From the NCBI GenBank assembly GCA_036936605.1, contig JAUPFV010000001.1:215045530-215109529 (forward strand): DNA of 64,000 nt, written 5' to 3'. Shown here piece after piece: positions 22,831 to 33,310 of this stretch (positions are counted from its first letter, which is position 1; every line of letters starts with the position of its first letter). Origin of the DNA: Limnanthes douglasii subsp. nivea. Taxonomy: Eukaryota > Streptophyta > Magnoliopsida > Brassicales > Limnanthaceae. The notes under the pieces were generated by a model. The model saw only the letters and a list, made by a program, of their open reading frames with translations, ran no database searches and was not told the DNA's origin. Both the position numbers and the translations under genes were made by a program.

Positions 22831-24845
22831 AACACTAAGTCATCTACGTCTGTTTCTAGTGTGTTTTGGCTGCCTAAGTTTCCTAATCAATATCTCACAA
22901 ATGAGAATTCTAAACCACAGACAGTTTGTTCAAGTTCACAATATACAAACCAGTTTCAACACATAAACACTAACCATTCATTAGAACCAAACCAGACCAA
23001 AACAACTAACCATTATGTACCTTGTGAGAACTCACCTGATAGTATTAGCAACTCTCAACAAATCCAAACTGATTCCCAAACTCCCACAGCTACTCAAAAC
23101 ACCTTGCCCAGCATATTACCTGAAACACAACCATTAAAACCTGGTGAGTTGTTTATTGAACTTCCCTTTGACAAAGTGAACAGCCAAAATACTTCTCAAA
23201 CACTACCTAACAGACACCCTATGAGCACTAGAGCCAAAGATGGCATTTCAAAACCTAAGCATATTTACTCAGGAACTACCATTGCATCTACTATTACTGT
23301 TAAAGAACCTGCTAAGTTTTCAGGGGCTATTCAATTTCCTCAATGGGTTCAAGCAATGAAATGTGAATATGATGTCTTGATGAATAATTACAAATGGTCT
23401 CTTGTTCCTTACACCAGTAATATGAGTCTGGTGGGGTACAAATGGGTGTATAAGATCAAATATAACCCAGAAGGGTCTGTTCAACGCTACAAAGCTAGAC
23501 TTGTAGCTAAGGGCTTTCATCAACAACCTGGGGTTGATTTTAATGAAACTTTCTCTCCAGTGATAAAAGCTTCTACGATAAGGTTGGTTTTTACTATTGC
23601 TGTATCTAGAGACTGGGTCATCAAGCAACTTGACATAAATAATGCATTTTTGAATGGTCATTTAAAAGAACAGGTTTACATGGTGCAACCTCAAGGGTTT
23701 GTTGATCCTATGTGTCCTGATCATGCATGCAAGCTGCACAAGGAATTGTATGGGCTGAAACAGGCACCACGAGCTTGGTATTCCAAGCTCAAGGACACAC
23801 TGATCTTGTGGGGTTTCCAAAATTCAAGGGCTGACTGTTCTATGTTCTTTCTACGGTCTAAAGGTATTTTTTTCATTCTACTGGTCTATGTAGATGACAT
23901 AATTGTTACTGGTAACAATCCTTCCTATGTTTCTAAGTTTGTTGAGAAGCTAAACTCTGATTTTCTCTAAAAGATATGGGGTCTCTCAAGTTGTTTTTGG
24001 GCATTGAGGCTCATAGAGATGACTCTAGCCTTTACTTGACTCAAACACAATATATAAAAGACTTACTATTAAAGGAGGGTTTGTCAAAGGCTAACTCGTG
24101 TGCAACTCCAATGAAAGTGAGTCCACCTCTTTCCAAGTCTGATGGCGAGTTACTTCAGAATCCTACAAGATACATATGTTTGTTAGGTTCTTTACAGTAT
24201 CTACTACACACTCGACCAGACATTGCGTTTGCTGTTAATAAACTTAGCCAATTTCAGAAATGTCCTATGAAAGTGCATCTACAATATGTAAGAAGAGTTT
24301 TGCGTTACTTATCTTGTACTCAGACGTTAGGACTTCACATAAAACCGAGCGACACCCATCAGCTTACAGGCTTCACAGATGCTGATTGGGCAGCTCCGTT
24401 GGATGACCGTCGATCTATTGGTAATTATTACGTCTTCCTCGGTGATTCTTTGATTTCATGGTCTTCAAAGAAACAAGGGATTGTTTCCAGGTCAAGCACC
24501 GCGTCAGAATACAGGTCGCTTGTAAATTTAGCCTCTGAACTCATTTGGTTGAAGTCTGTTCTTCAGGAAATTCATCTTGATCTTCACAGATCTCCGGTTA
24601 TCTGGTGTGATAACCTTGGAGCAAGCTCACTTGCTTCAAACTGTATTTCATGCTAGAACAAAACATGTCGAATTAGACTTACATTTTGTTCGAGATATGG
24701 TTGCTCAAGATCTTCGGGACATTCGATACGTACCTTCTCACGACCAAGTTGCTGACTTGCTCACAAAGCCCTTGTCTCAAAATCGTTTCTTGTTTTTACG
24801 GGACAAACTAAGTCTCGATATACCTCCGCCACGTTTGAGGGAGGA
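22831..24845 (+). pseudogene. copia linker, reverse transcriptase, RNase H
   Basis: A Ser/Thr/Asn-rich linker to about 23300 is followed by reverse transcriptase: KWVYKIKYNPEGSVQRYKA, LDINNAFLNGHL, ELYGLKQAPRAWY and the catalytic YVDDIIVTG. A frameshift at about 23968 (TAA) leads to the 23976-24656 frame (SLKLFLGIEAHRD, RPDIAFAVNKLSQF, TDADWAAPLDDRRS). A further frame change near 24640 gives the RNase H end (TKHVELDLHFVRDMV, VADLLTKPLSQ). Confidence 0.92.
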
Positions 24846-25229
24846 AGTTAGAATATCTGGAGAAGAAGCAACAATGGCGGCTAGTGTCGAGTTAGGGTTT
24901 GAAGAAACAAGAAAGGCTGAAATAGAAGACAAGGTTTCAAGTGTTTTATATATCGGGTCATGTGTTGGACCGGGTCTTTACACAAGAGGTGTGGGCTGAA
25001 GACCAAGTCATTAGCTAGTGCGTGTTTGGGCTGTGCTAGACTTTAAGCCCAACTCTAGTATAAACAATATAACAAACTTGTATAACTAAACGTAACAAAT
25101 TCTGTTACACATAAAACAGAATTACTATAACTATAGATATAACAAATGTATGAATAAAAAAGTTAGAGAAAGAGAAATACAAAAAGTTACGATTCTTCTT
25201 GTTCAATCTTCTTCTCTCTCATTTCAACT
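24846..25229 (+). repeat. 3' LTR of the 20-kb copia
   Basis: AGTTAGAATATCTGG...CATTTCAACT, followed by the CCTTT target repeat. Confidence 0.93.
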
Positions 25230-25234
25230 CCTTT

Positions 25235-25708
25235 GACTCTCATGGTCTGAAAGGGTCCCTCTAGAGCTTAGACTTTTTTGGGATTGTAGTACCCCTCCTC
25301 CCATTCTTCGGATGAGGAATGCATCGAACCCTCCTTACTCTCATTCTCAATCTCAAGTAGGATATTTTATAATCCCCACTCATTCTAAAGGGTTTCAAAG
25401 TTTTTACCAGACACCAAACTATTCAAGGAAAAAGATTGCAAGAAAGTGTACCTGGTAGTAGGACGAAGGCTGAGTAGGTGTATGACTAAGAGATTCTACC
25501 AAAGTAAGGATCATGGAACTAGTTGAATTCTCTTAATAACGTTCGACGTTGGATCTTAGTCCATTGGAATGGGATTTATGGTGGCTTATCTTGTCGGGAA
25601 AAGTGTTTGCGGTGGTTGGGGTAGTTGTTGAGTGGGAAGTGATCTCATTAGGTATTTTCTCTCTATATAAATCATAAGGGGACTTGATTCTTTGAGTTGT
25701 TATATATA
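25235..25708 (-). pseudogene. possible promoter and start of the relic antisense gene
   Basis: On the minus strand a TATATATA box at 25701-25708 lies 187 bases upstream of an ATG at 25514 (MILTLVESLSHTPTQPSSYY). A stop comes after about 30 codons. The Tat element at 41-52 kb has TATAAATA about 166 bases upstream of its antisense ATG, so the geometry is alike. The sequence itself is too decayed for a firm match. Confidence 0.3.
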
Positions 25709-26533
25709 GAGGTTTTGTCACTTGGTGTGTCGTTACTATTTTGACGGAAGTAATGTTTGGTCGAGCCTAGTGAAAGACATAGAAGCCAATGAATGCCATA
25801 GTTTGTAGGGCGGCTTAAAGATTGACATGTGGCGTTCGGGTGGTGGCGCATTGAAAGAGACGTTTTATTTTGTAACTTCAAGAAAGCTTTCAGATATCAT
25901 CTGATCTTTCGATGCATTTCTCCAAAATACTTTAAAGTCGGCCGGATAATTGATCACGTAATCGATGCATTTGAAGCCAAAGCATGTAGCACCTTCCTCA
26001 TTCGGTTGAAAACGAGATCGTTCCTCATTATGATTCCCAATTCATTTCTAGACCGTAAGATGCATTATTCGAACTACTCATACTCACAATAAAAGAGCTT
26101 CGACCCATCATATTCTTATATCGACAAGTTCTCCATGATTATTGTTGGTAATAGGCTCGAAATATGTATTTTATGTTATTAGAGCCATCAAGATCCGAAA
26201 TGGACATTATTGATAAAGTCATAACTATTTAAAGGACATATAAGATTAAAGACCAATATTCATTTTTGGTTATTTTCTTTTATAATTTTATTACAATAAT
26301 TGTTTAAATTCATTTTTTATTATTATTTATAGGCCTGATGGGTTTTTGAACTTTGGGCTTGACCCGTGGAGTTGGTTTGACCCAATCAACCCTATTAAAC
26401 ATGATTTGGCCTATAAATAGGCTTTTAGAAAGAATTGCAGAACGTGGTGAGAAATCGAGATAAGATGGTCGGAGAGGATCTAAAAATCATACCTCTCACA
26501 CCCGTCATGATATACAACAACACGCCAAAGGTG
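25709..26533. other. noncoding, perhaps remains of the relic 3' LTR
   Basis: No gene seen. TATAAATAG at 26412-26420 on the plus strand, with a moderately GC-rich block before it and a short leader-like block after, looks like an LTR promoter. No second copy was found in the window. Confidence 0.25.
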
Positions 26534-28560
26534 TCAAAATCTAGATGGAGGCCGGTTGGACGCCTTTTGGTGGCAAGAGATCCAATTGTTATTGTGAGTT
26601 AAAGAAAAGCCAAGCTTAGAGCTTGCGAATCCCCAAATCCACTGAGTGTAGCTACAGTCATAGAGGATATTATTAATGGTTGATGAGGCAGAATTGCATA
26701 AGACACAATTTCGGGGGTGTTTACACCCCAACTCAAAATCTTATCTCTAGTGTAAAACATTTCATGGATACCAAGCCAAAAGATAAAATGAATGGTGATA
26801 AATGTTAAATCTTATACAAAACAAGCCCCGCCCACCCGACTTGGAGGGCGGGCATACAAATGACATTGTAGGTATCCTTAATAATGAACTTGGTAATTCC
26901 TCTCTTAACATTCCAATAGTGGATGTCATTGTACATAATGTTAGGATGAGGTGATTAATATTTTTGAAGGTACGTTGTATCCTAGCACTGGCAGACCTTA
27001 AATGAGTAGGCCAATTCCATCGACCATCCCGAATGATATAAAAAATCTTCATGTTGCTCCCCAAACGAGAATGTCGAATTATATTGTGTCCATAGTGGTT
27101 GACCAAAGAGGTAGAGAGTAACCACAAGTCAAACCATAATGATGTCTTCTCTCCATTACCAATCGCGACCTTGTATAAATTTCTTGCAAGAGGCTTAAGA
27201 TTTAATATTTTCCTCCAAATCCAGGTGGGAGAAGAGTTGATATTTAAAGACCATAAATTATCATTTTTAATCTTCTTAGAGTAAATCCAGTCACACTAGA
27301 TTTAGTTGTCGAGTATACTGATGATGGACCATAAGTGCTTAAGGGCAGTCGCTTGATTCCACGTTTTTAGGTTTACAATAATACCATAGCCGTCCTCAAA
27401 CAAGGGCAAGGTGAGTGCAGACCAAGCCAATTTGGCACCTCTAATCTTCATCTCATGGCCAGAGCAGAAAAAATGGAAGAGAAGTTAGTTGTGTTCTTTA
27501 AGAGCTCTAACGGGCAGAATGATTAGTTGAAGCCTCCACGTATAAGAGAGGTATTTGGAAGTCCAGGAGGCAATACGGGTAGTAATTTTTTCAAGTATGG
27601 GTCGACAATCGTTATGAGAAAGTTGACCTGTGAGAAAAACAATTATAAGATACTTAACTGGAAGAGACCCAACGTTGAAACCAATGATATTGATCGAGTT
27701 CATTTTAAGAGTAGGGTTAACCCAGAGAAGAAGATGTGGCTCTTCTGAGGGCTTACTTTAAGGCCATATTACAATATGCAATAGGCTTAAAGTACTCCAC
27801 AAACGAAAGGGAAACCTTCTTAAAAATAAGAGAAATGATGGAGGTATTCCACGAAGGCTCAAGATGGCCTGTATTAAAGAACAACAAGATCCCATCACAT
27901 ATGTCTTTGTCGATGAGGTTCAAAGAAAGTTTAAAAACCCCGTACTAAAGCCATGACGCCTCGAGGATTTATCACTATCAATATATAAGAGGGCACTTTT
28001 AATTTATTCACAAATGACAGGGCGGACCATCAAGAATCGGTCATAGGTTTTCACTTTAGCAGAAATAAGCAAGGTGATATCAGTGAGCCCTGTGTAATCC
28101 GGTGAGCCCTAGAGCCATCAAGGTTAGAGTAATAGTTGATAAAAATACTCTCCACCTTGTTAAGAGAAGTGGCGAGGACCCCGTTACTATTAGTGAGTGA
28201 GATAATTTTATTATTAACTAATACGATTTTTAAAGTTATTATGAAAGAATTTAGTAATACGACCCCAAGCTTGAGACAAGTCTCTGTAAAAATCCTTTTT
28301 AAAAACTATTCCTCAACACGACTTAGGGAGATATAGTCGGAAGAAGCTGCAATCTCGGTAGATACAAGAGAGGCATTTAAGGGGTCATATGCTAATTTGC
28401 ATTAGGAAAATAAAAGATGGTGTTGGGAATTTTCCACCTTAGCGTTAATATCGCTATATTCCTTACGATTGAGGTCACAAAGAGAAAAGATTGGAAGGTT
28501 CCACTAAGAAGATAAAATATCGTTAAAAGAGGAATGAGTCTACCACATATTAAAAAATTA
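26534..28560 (-). mobile_element. LINE (L1-type) fragment, minus strand
   Basis: Read on the minus strand from 28560: endonuclease-RT linker (LPIFSLCDLNRKEYSDIN), the RT start SDKSSRRHGF near 27970, the late RT motif IIGFNVGSLPVKYL near 27690, then the LINE zinc-binding region (CVLCNSASSTINN, DCSYTQWIWGFA) near 26690-26620. This is the order of the second LINE gene (ORF2). The catalytic middle of the RT is missing or unreadable, and stops occur throughout. The 5' truncation is typical of LINE copies. No poly(A) end was recognised. Confidence 0.8.
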
Positions 28561-28594
28561 AAGGGTTTTTTAGAAAATATAGTTGTTAATTAAA

Positions 28595-28679
28595 GAGGGA
28601 ATTTTTAATTTCTACACAAGTGACAGGATGGACCATCGAGGCTCTGCCATGTCACTTGTGCAGATATTAAAATTTCCCT
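28595..28679. repeat. inverted repeat at the hinge of two LINE copies
   Basis: Left arm 28595-28625 (starts GAGGGAATTTTTAATT) and right arm 28650-28679 (ends AAAATTTCCCT) are about 30 bases each and nearly perfect complements, with a 24-base loop. Both arms are the same LINE codons in opposite orientation. A third copy of the left-arm sequence lies near 28000-28030. Confidence 0.85.
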
Positions 28680-29822
28680 ATTTAGTATTGATAGTGATAA
28701 ATCCTCAAGGCACGATGGATTCAATGCGGGGTTTTTCAAGCATTCTTGGAACCTCATCGACAAAGACATTAGTGATGGGATCTTGATGTTTGTCGAGTAC
28801 TTCGGGACTATTTCATGTTATAATATGGTTTACAATATTATTTCAAGATCTTAGTCAATGGGATCAATGACTTCTTCCCTTATCTGATTGATAAATCTCA
28901 ATCAGCTTTTGTATTTGGCCGTAATATCATGGACAATATTCTTCTTTCCCAAAAAATCCTTAAGGGTTACCAGACTAATCATAAGGGTCTGATGGTCGCT
29001 CTTAAAATCAACCTAACGAAATATTTTAACAATGCCCATCGGCATCTTATCCTTGACATCTTGGTGACCATGAATTTCTCAGAAGGTATGGTCACCTGGA
29101 TTATTCAGTGTATTGCCACCCCGTCTAATACTGTTAATATTAACGGTGACCCTTATGGGTTTTTCAATGGCATAAAGGGTCTCAGAAAAGGTGACCCCTT
29201 ATCTCATTCTCATTTGTCTTGGTCATGCAAGTACTCTCCAGTTTCCTCAAGGAGAAAAGTACTGATGTGAACTTTAATTTCCCCTGAAAATTCCATAAAC
29301 TAAAAAACGCAGTCTCTCCTTTGCAGATAACCTAATGATTTTATGTCATGGTGACATTAATTTCCAAAACCTTATTAATGTTGGTCTTAATTATTTCGTT
29401 GTTATCTCAGGCCTTAAAGTAAACCGTCAGAAGAGCCACATATGCTTCTATGCGGTTAACCCAACTCTTAAAATGAACTTGATCAATATTATTGGTTTCA
29501 ACATTGGGTCTCTCCCAGTTAAGTATCTTGGAATCTCTCTTCTCCCGGGTCGAATTTCTCATAAAGACTGCCGACCCCTACTTGAAAAAATTACTACCTT
29601 TATTACTTCATGGACTTCCAAATACCTCTAATATACGAGGAGGCTTCAACTCATTAATTTTGTTCTTTTTGCGGGACATGTTTATTGGTCTTCGATCTTC
29701 ATTCTCCCCGCTAGAGTTGTTAAAGAACTCACCAATCTTCGTCATCGTTTTCTCTGGTCTGTCCATGAGATGAAGATTATAGGTGCCAAAATGGCTTGGT
29801 TTGCAGTCACCTTGCCCTTATT
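28650..29822 (+). mobile_element. LINE (L1-type) fragment, plus strand
   Basis: It belongs to the same family as the minus-strand copy just upstream. Motifs: SDKSSRHDGFNAGFFKHSW near 28690; MDNILLSQKILKGYQTNHKG, VALKINLTKYFNNAH and NINGDPYGFFNGIKGLRKGD (28929-29200); then GLKVNRQKSHICFYAV and IIGFNIGSLPVKYLGISLL (29335-29600). Homology ends near 29822, before the zinc-binding region, so it lacks the 3' end. Stops and frame changes are present. Confidence 0.85.
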
Positions 29823-30340
29823 TATATAAAAATATTTTACAATTTTTAATTTAAAAAATAGATATATTTAAATATTTTATTTAAAATAAATATATTTAAC
29901 TAGATAGTCAAATATTATATGTTGTTAACATTATAAATAAAACCTTCGATCATTGACTAAATAATCTTATGAAATCTGATCTTGCATTATATTTCAATGA
30001 AATCAACACTGATTGATTGGTCTAACAAGAAAAACATTTATACAATAAAATCAAATAATTAAAAGTTTTAATATTTAATAAAAAAATAAACATATTAAAT
30101 AAAAAAATATTAAATAAAAAAAATAAAGTAAATTTTTATATTTTTTATAATGAACATTTTGTAAAACAAACTATAAAACAAACGTAAATATATGGATTTG
30201 TAAGAACATATTTTTTTTGGTACCCTACCAATAATCACCTAACATAAAATTTATTCACTTATAAGAACCCTACAAACTCCGAATAATGTTAAATTAGTAT
30301 TTACGGATGAGGATATAAAACACAGGATACATTTAAAGAC
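29823..30340. other. AT-rich spacer
   Basis: I see no gene, repeat array or regulatory site that I can support. Confidence 0.6.
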
Positions 30341-30782
30341 CTAGACATGATCAACCTCGTTATGTTCAGCCTCGTGTCGTCATGCTTAGTCTTGTCTAAA
30401 GACCTCGAGCAACTCTGCCTCATCTTATCATGATCAGTCATGCTCAGCCTCGACTCAGCATGCTCAACTTCATCTCGTCAAGCTCAGCCTCGTCTCGTCA
30501 TGTTCAGCCTCACCTCGTCATGCTCAACGTTATCTTCAAGACCTCATCTTTAAGACCTCATATTTTCACCTTATTTTCAGTACCTCATCTTCATGAGGGA
30601 CTTCATGATAAAATATAAATTTCTAAGAAATGTTATTACATAATCATAAGGAAATGTGGCCAACATTTAGGGCACGATATGACATTTAAATGTGTGACAG
30701 TTAGAGAATAAATATGAAGAGAAAGAGAGATTCATTTGTAAACTTTATATAAATAAGAGTAAAAATCTGGATGTAAAACTCA
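30340..30782 (+). repeat. LTR-like repeat, copy 1, with minisatellite
   Basis: It begins with about ten degenerate units of an 17-18 base motif near CTCGTCATGCTCAGCCT (30345-30540). A unique part follows (TTTCTAAGAAATGTTATTA, TTTAGGGCACGATATGAC, TTTGTAAACTTTATATAAATA, AAAATCTGGAT) ending about ACTCA at 30782. The same order of blocks recurs at 30855-31359. The left boundary is approximate. Confidence 0.7.
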
Positions 30783-30816
30783 AATCGTAGCCGTCTGTGG
30801 GAACCGAACCCACGAC
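30783..30816 (+). other. tRNA-derived primer site, unusually long
   Basis: GCCGTCTGTGGGAACCGAAC begins at 30789. The minus strand of the stretch reads as the 3' part of a tRNA: variable loop, T-arm GTGGG-TTCGGTT-CCCAC with a perfect five-pair stem, and the acceptor 3' strand AGACGGC. The expected CCA-end complement TGGC is mutated (CGTAGCC). GCCGTCTGTGGGAA-type sites are used by Tat-lineage gypsy elements. No 5' half of a tRNA is present, so it is not a tRNA gene. Confidence 0.6.
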
Positions 30817-30854
30817 CACATAATAGTGATTGAACACGAGATACAATTGACGAT

Positions 30855-31359
30855 ATCGTCATGCTCAGCCTCGTCTAAAGACCTCCTGATGCTCAGCCTC
30901 TTATCGTCATGATCAACATCATCTCATCATGCTCAACCCTGTCTCGTCATGATCAGTCTCGTCTTATCATGCTCAGCCTCGTTTAAGGACCTAATCATGT
31001 TCAGCATCATCCTGTCATGATTAACCTTGCTTCATCATGCTCAGTCTTATCTCATTATGCTCATTCTCAACTCAACATGCTCAACCTCGTCTCGTCATGC
31101 TCAGCCTCGTCCCATCATGCTCAGTCTCATCTCGTCATGCTTTGCATCATCTTTAGGACCTCATCATGGGGGATATTTGTGATACAAAAATATATTACTA
31201 AGAAATATTACTATACATTTATTAGAATACATGACTAGCATTTAGGGCATGATAGCACTTTCATATGTGTAACGTTAGAGAGTAAATGTGAAGATAGATT
31301 AAGAGAGACTCTTTTGTAAACTGTATAAATATGATTAAAAATCTGGATCTAAGGACTCA
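30855..31359 (+). repeat. LTR-like repeat, copy 2, with longer minisatellite
   Basis: About 16 degenerate CTCGTCATGCTCAGCCT-like units (30855-31165), then the same unique blocks as copy 1 (ACTAAGAAATATTACT, TTTAGGGCATGATAG, TTTTGTAAACTGTATAAATA, AAAATCTGGAT) to about ACTCA at 31359. The minisatellite is longer than in copy 1, showing unit gain or loss. Confidence 0.7.
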
Positions 31360-31489
31360 ACATAGAATATACCAATAAATCATTATATTTATATTTTCTC
31401 TCTTTAGATTTTTTCTATATTTGATTAGGTTTTAGGTCTCATTATTTACGGATAACCACTTGGACTTTCTTTTAATACCAATATATCCC

Positions 31490-33310
31490 CAAACATTTTT
31501 GTCTATCCTATTTTTTATTATTTTTTAAATGTCATCTTTCAAATATTTCTCCAAACATATATTTGAAACTACCATTAGTTTTTTTTAAAGACGAATAAAA
31601 CTAGATCCATGAAAGATTTTTTTTCTTAGTTGCAAAATTACGTGTAAATTGGGTGTGAGAATAGAAAAAATCTCCAAATATATCACTCATGGATTTTGTA
31701 TTGTTTTTGTTTAAAAAATAGAAATATATGCGTATTTAGAATTTTTTTAAGTTAAGGTTGAAGATATGTAGTTTTAAATGTAAAACAATGGTGTTACAAA
31801 AATACGTGTAAATATGTTGTGAAAATAAAAAGAAATTAGTTGTGAACATAGAAATTTAGTTGCAGTATAGTCTTTAATTTTCTCTCTTAAGTTTTTTGTA
31901 TTTTTTTCAAAAAATATCATATCTTTTAAACCATTGCTTCAAAAAAAATCCAAAAAATATTATTAGTATAAGTTTTTTAAAACAACAAAACTATATCCAA
32001 GAAATAGTTTTTATTTTTTATTTTTTTAGTTGCAAAATTATGTGTAATTTGTTTTCAAAAGTACAAAAAATCTTCTAACATATCACTCATGGATTTCGTT
32101 TTTGTTCATCTTTAAAAAATAAAAATAAATGTCCTTTTAAATTTTTTTAAGTTATGGTTTGAAAAATATGGAGTTTTGAATGTTATAAATTGGAGTTGCC
32201 AAATATGTTTCGTAAATAAGAAGAACTTAGTTTGGGAAATATAAATTTAATTGCTTAATAAGCGCCTCTGATTTTCTCTCTTATGTTTTTGTGTGTTTTT
32301 TAATTTCATATTTTTCAAACCATATCTCCATTAAAATATTTGAAAATACCGTTGGTTTTTTTAAGACGAATAAAACTAGATCCATGAGAAATATTTTTGG
32401 AATGTTTTTAGTTATGATACTAATATAAATTGGTTACAAAAATAGAAAAAAGATCTCCAAACATATAACTCATACAATTTGTTTTGTTCGTCTTTAAAAA
32501 GTAGAAATATATGTGTTCTCGGAATATACAAATTAAGTTAGAGTTTAAAAGATATGAAGTTTTCAATGTTAAAAATTAGAGTTATGTTACAAAAGCAGAA
32601 AAAAATTAATTACTCAAATGGAAATTTAGTTGCGTAATAAGTTTGTGATTTTCTCTCTCCTGCTTTTTGTATTTTTTTAAAAAAGAAGGTCATATATTTC
32701 AAGCCATTGGTCTTAAAAAATACTTGAAAATATAATTTTTTTTGTTTGTTAAGACAAACATAACTGGACTGATCCATAAAAAATATTTTTCTATTTTTAG
32801 TTATGATTTTAAGTATAAATTTGTTGAAAAATAGAAAATAAATCTTCAAACATATCACTCATAGATTTTATTTTGTTCTTCTTTAAATAAATAGAAATAT
32901 ATGTGTTTTGGGAAAACAAATTAAGTTAGACTTTGAAAGATATGTAGTTTTCAATGTTGAAAATTGGATTTATGGAAATACATGCAAATGTGTTGGGAAA
33001 GAAGAAAACATTAATTACGGAAAAAAGAAATTTAGTTGCGTAATAAGTATGCGTTTTTTCTCCTATTTTGTGTATATCATTTAAATGTCATATCTTTCAA
33101 ACCATGACTTAAAAAATATATGAAAATATCATTGGTTTTGTTTGTTAAAACGAACAAAACTAGATCCATGAAAAATGGTTTTTGAATTTTATTTTAGTTA
33201 CAAAATTATGTGTAAATTGGTTGCAATAATATAAAAAATATATCATTCATGGATTTCGTTTTGTGCATCTGTAAAAATAGAAATATTTGTTATTTGAATT
33301 CTATTTTTTT
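31490..33310 (+). repeat. tandem repeat of about 390 bp, forward orientation
   Basis: At least four to five monomers. Landmarks: AAATTTAGTTGC-type block at 31851, 32243, 32623 and 33027 (spacings about 392, 380, 404); AAACTAGATCCATGA-type block near 31596, 31987, 32372, 32763 and 33158. AT-rich, no coding capacity. The array resumes at 36871 beyond the LINE insertion. Confidence 0.8.

Larger units (their letters stand above)
20020..25229 (+). mobile_element. Ty1/copia LTR retrotransposon, youngest-looking in the window
   Basis: Two LTRs (386 and 384 bases) with about nine substitutions and one two-base gap by eye. Perfect target repeat CCTTT (20015-20019 and 25230-25234), primer site, full domain order, purine tract GAGGGAGGA at 24837-24845. 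LTR ends are AGTTAG...CAACT rather than TG...CA. The coding region keeps long open frames (658 codons at 21994-23970), but stops and frameshifts make it inactive. Confidence 0.95.
7788..26300 (+). mobile_element. old Ty3/gypsy Tat-lineage relic, split by three insertions
   Basis: After removing the elements at 9179-10930, 13923-18396 and 20020-25229, the remaining pieces read in order on the plus strand as gypsy gag, protease, reverse transcriptase, a second (archaeal-type) RNase H and integrase. Next comes a region whose minus strand resembles the antisense-gene zone of the Tat element at 41481-52142. The pol pieces match that element motif by motif. Every frame is riddled with stops. LTRs are not certain; a stretch with TATAAATAG at 26412-26420 may be part of the 3' LTR. 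Confidence 0.65.

Noticed and set aside
26534..29822. A single LINE with a twin-priming 5' inversion
   Set aside because: The two arms contain the same RT codons. Twin priming gives an inverted but non-overlapping 5' part.
30780..30860. A tRNA gene on the minus strand
   Set aside because: Only the 3' half (variable loop, T-arm, acceptor 3' strand) is present. No D-arm, anticodon arm or matching 5' acceptor strand is found upstream, and the position between two LTR-like repeats fits a primer site.
30340..31165. CRISPR-like array
   Set aside because: Units are degenerate, contiguous and 17-18 bases without unique spacers, in a plant nuclear context; it is a minisatellite.
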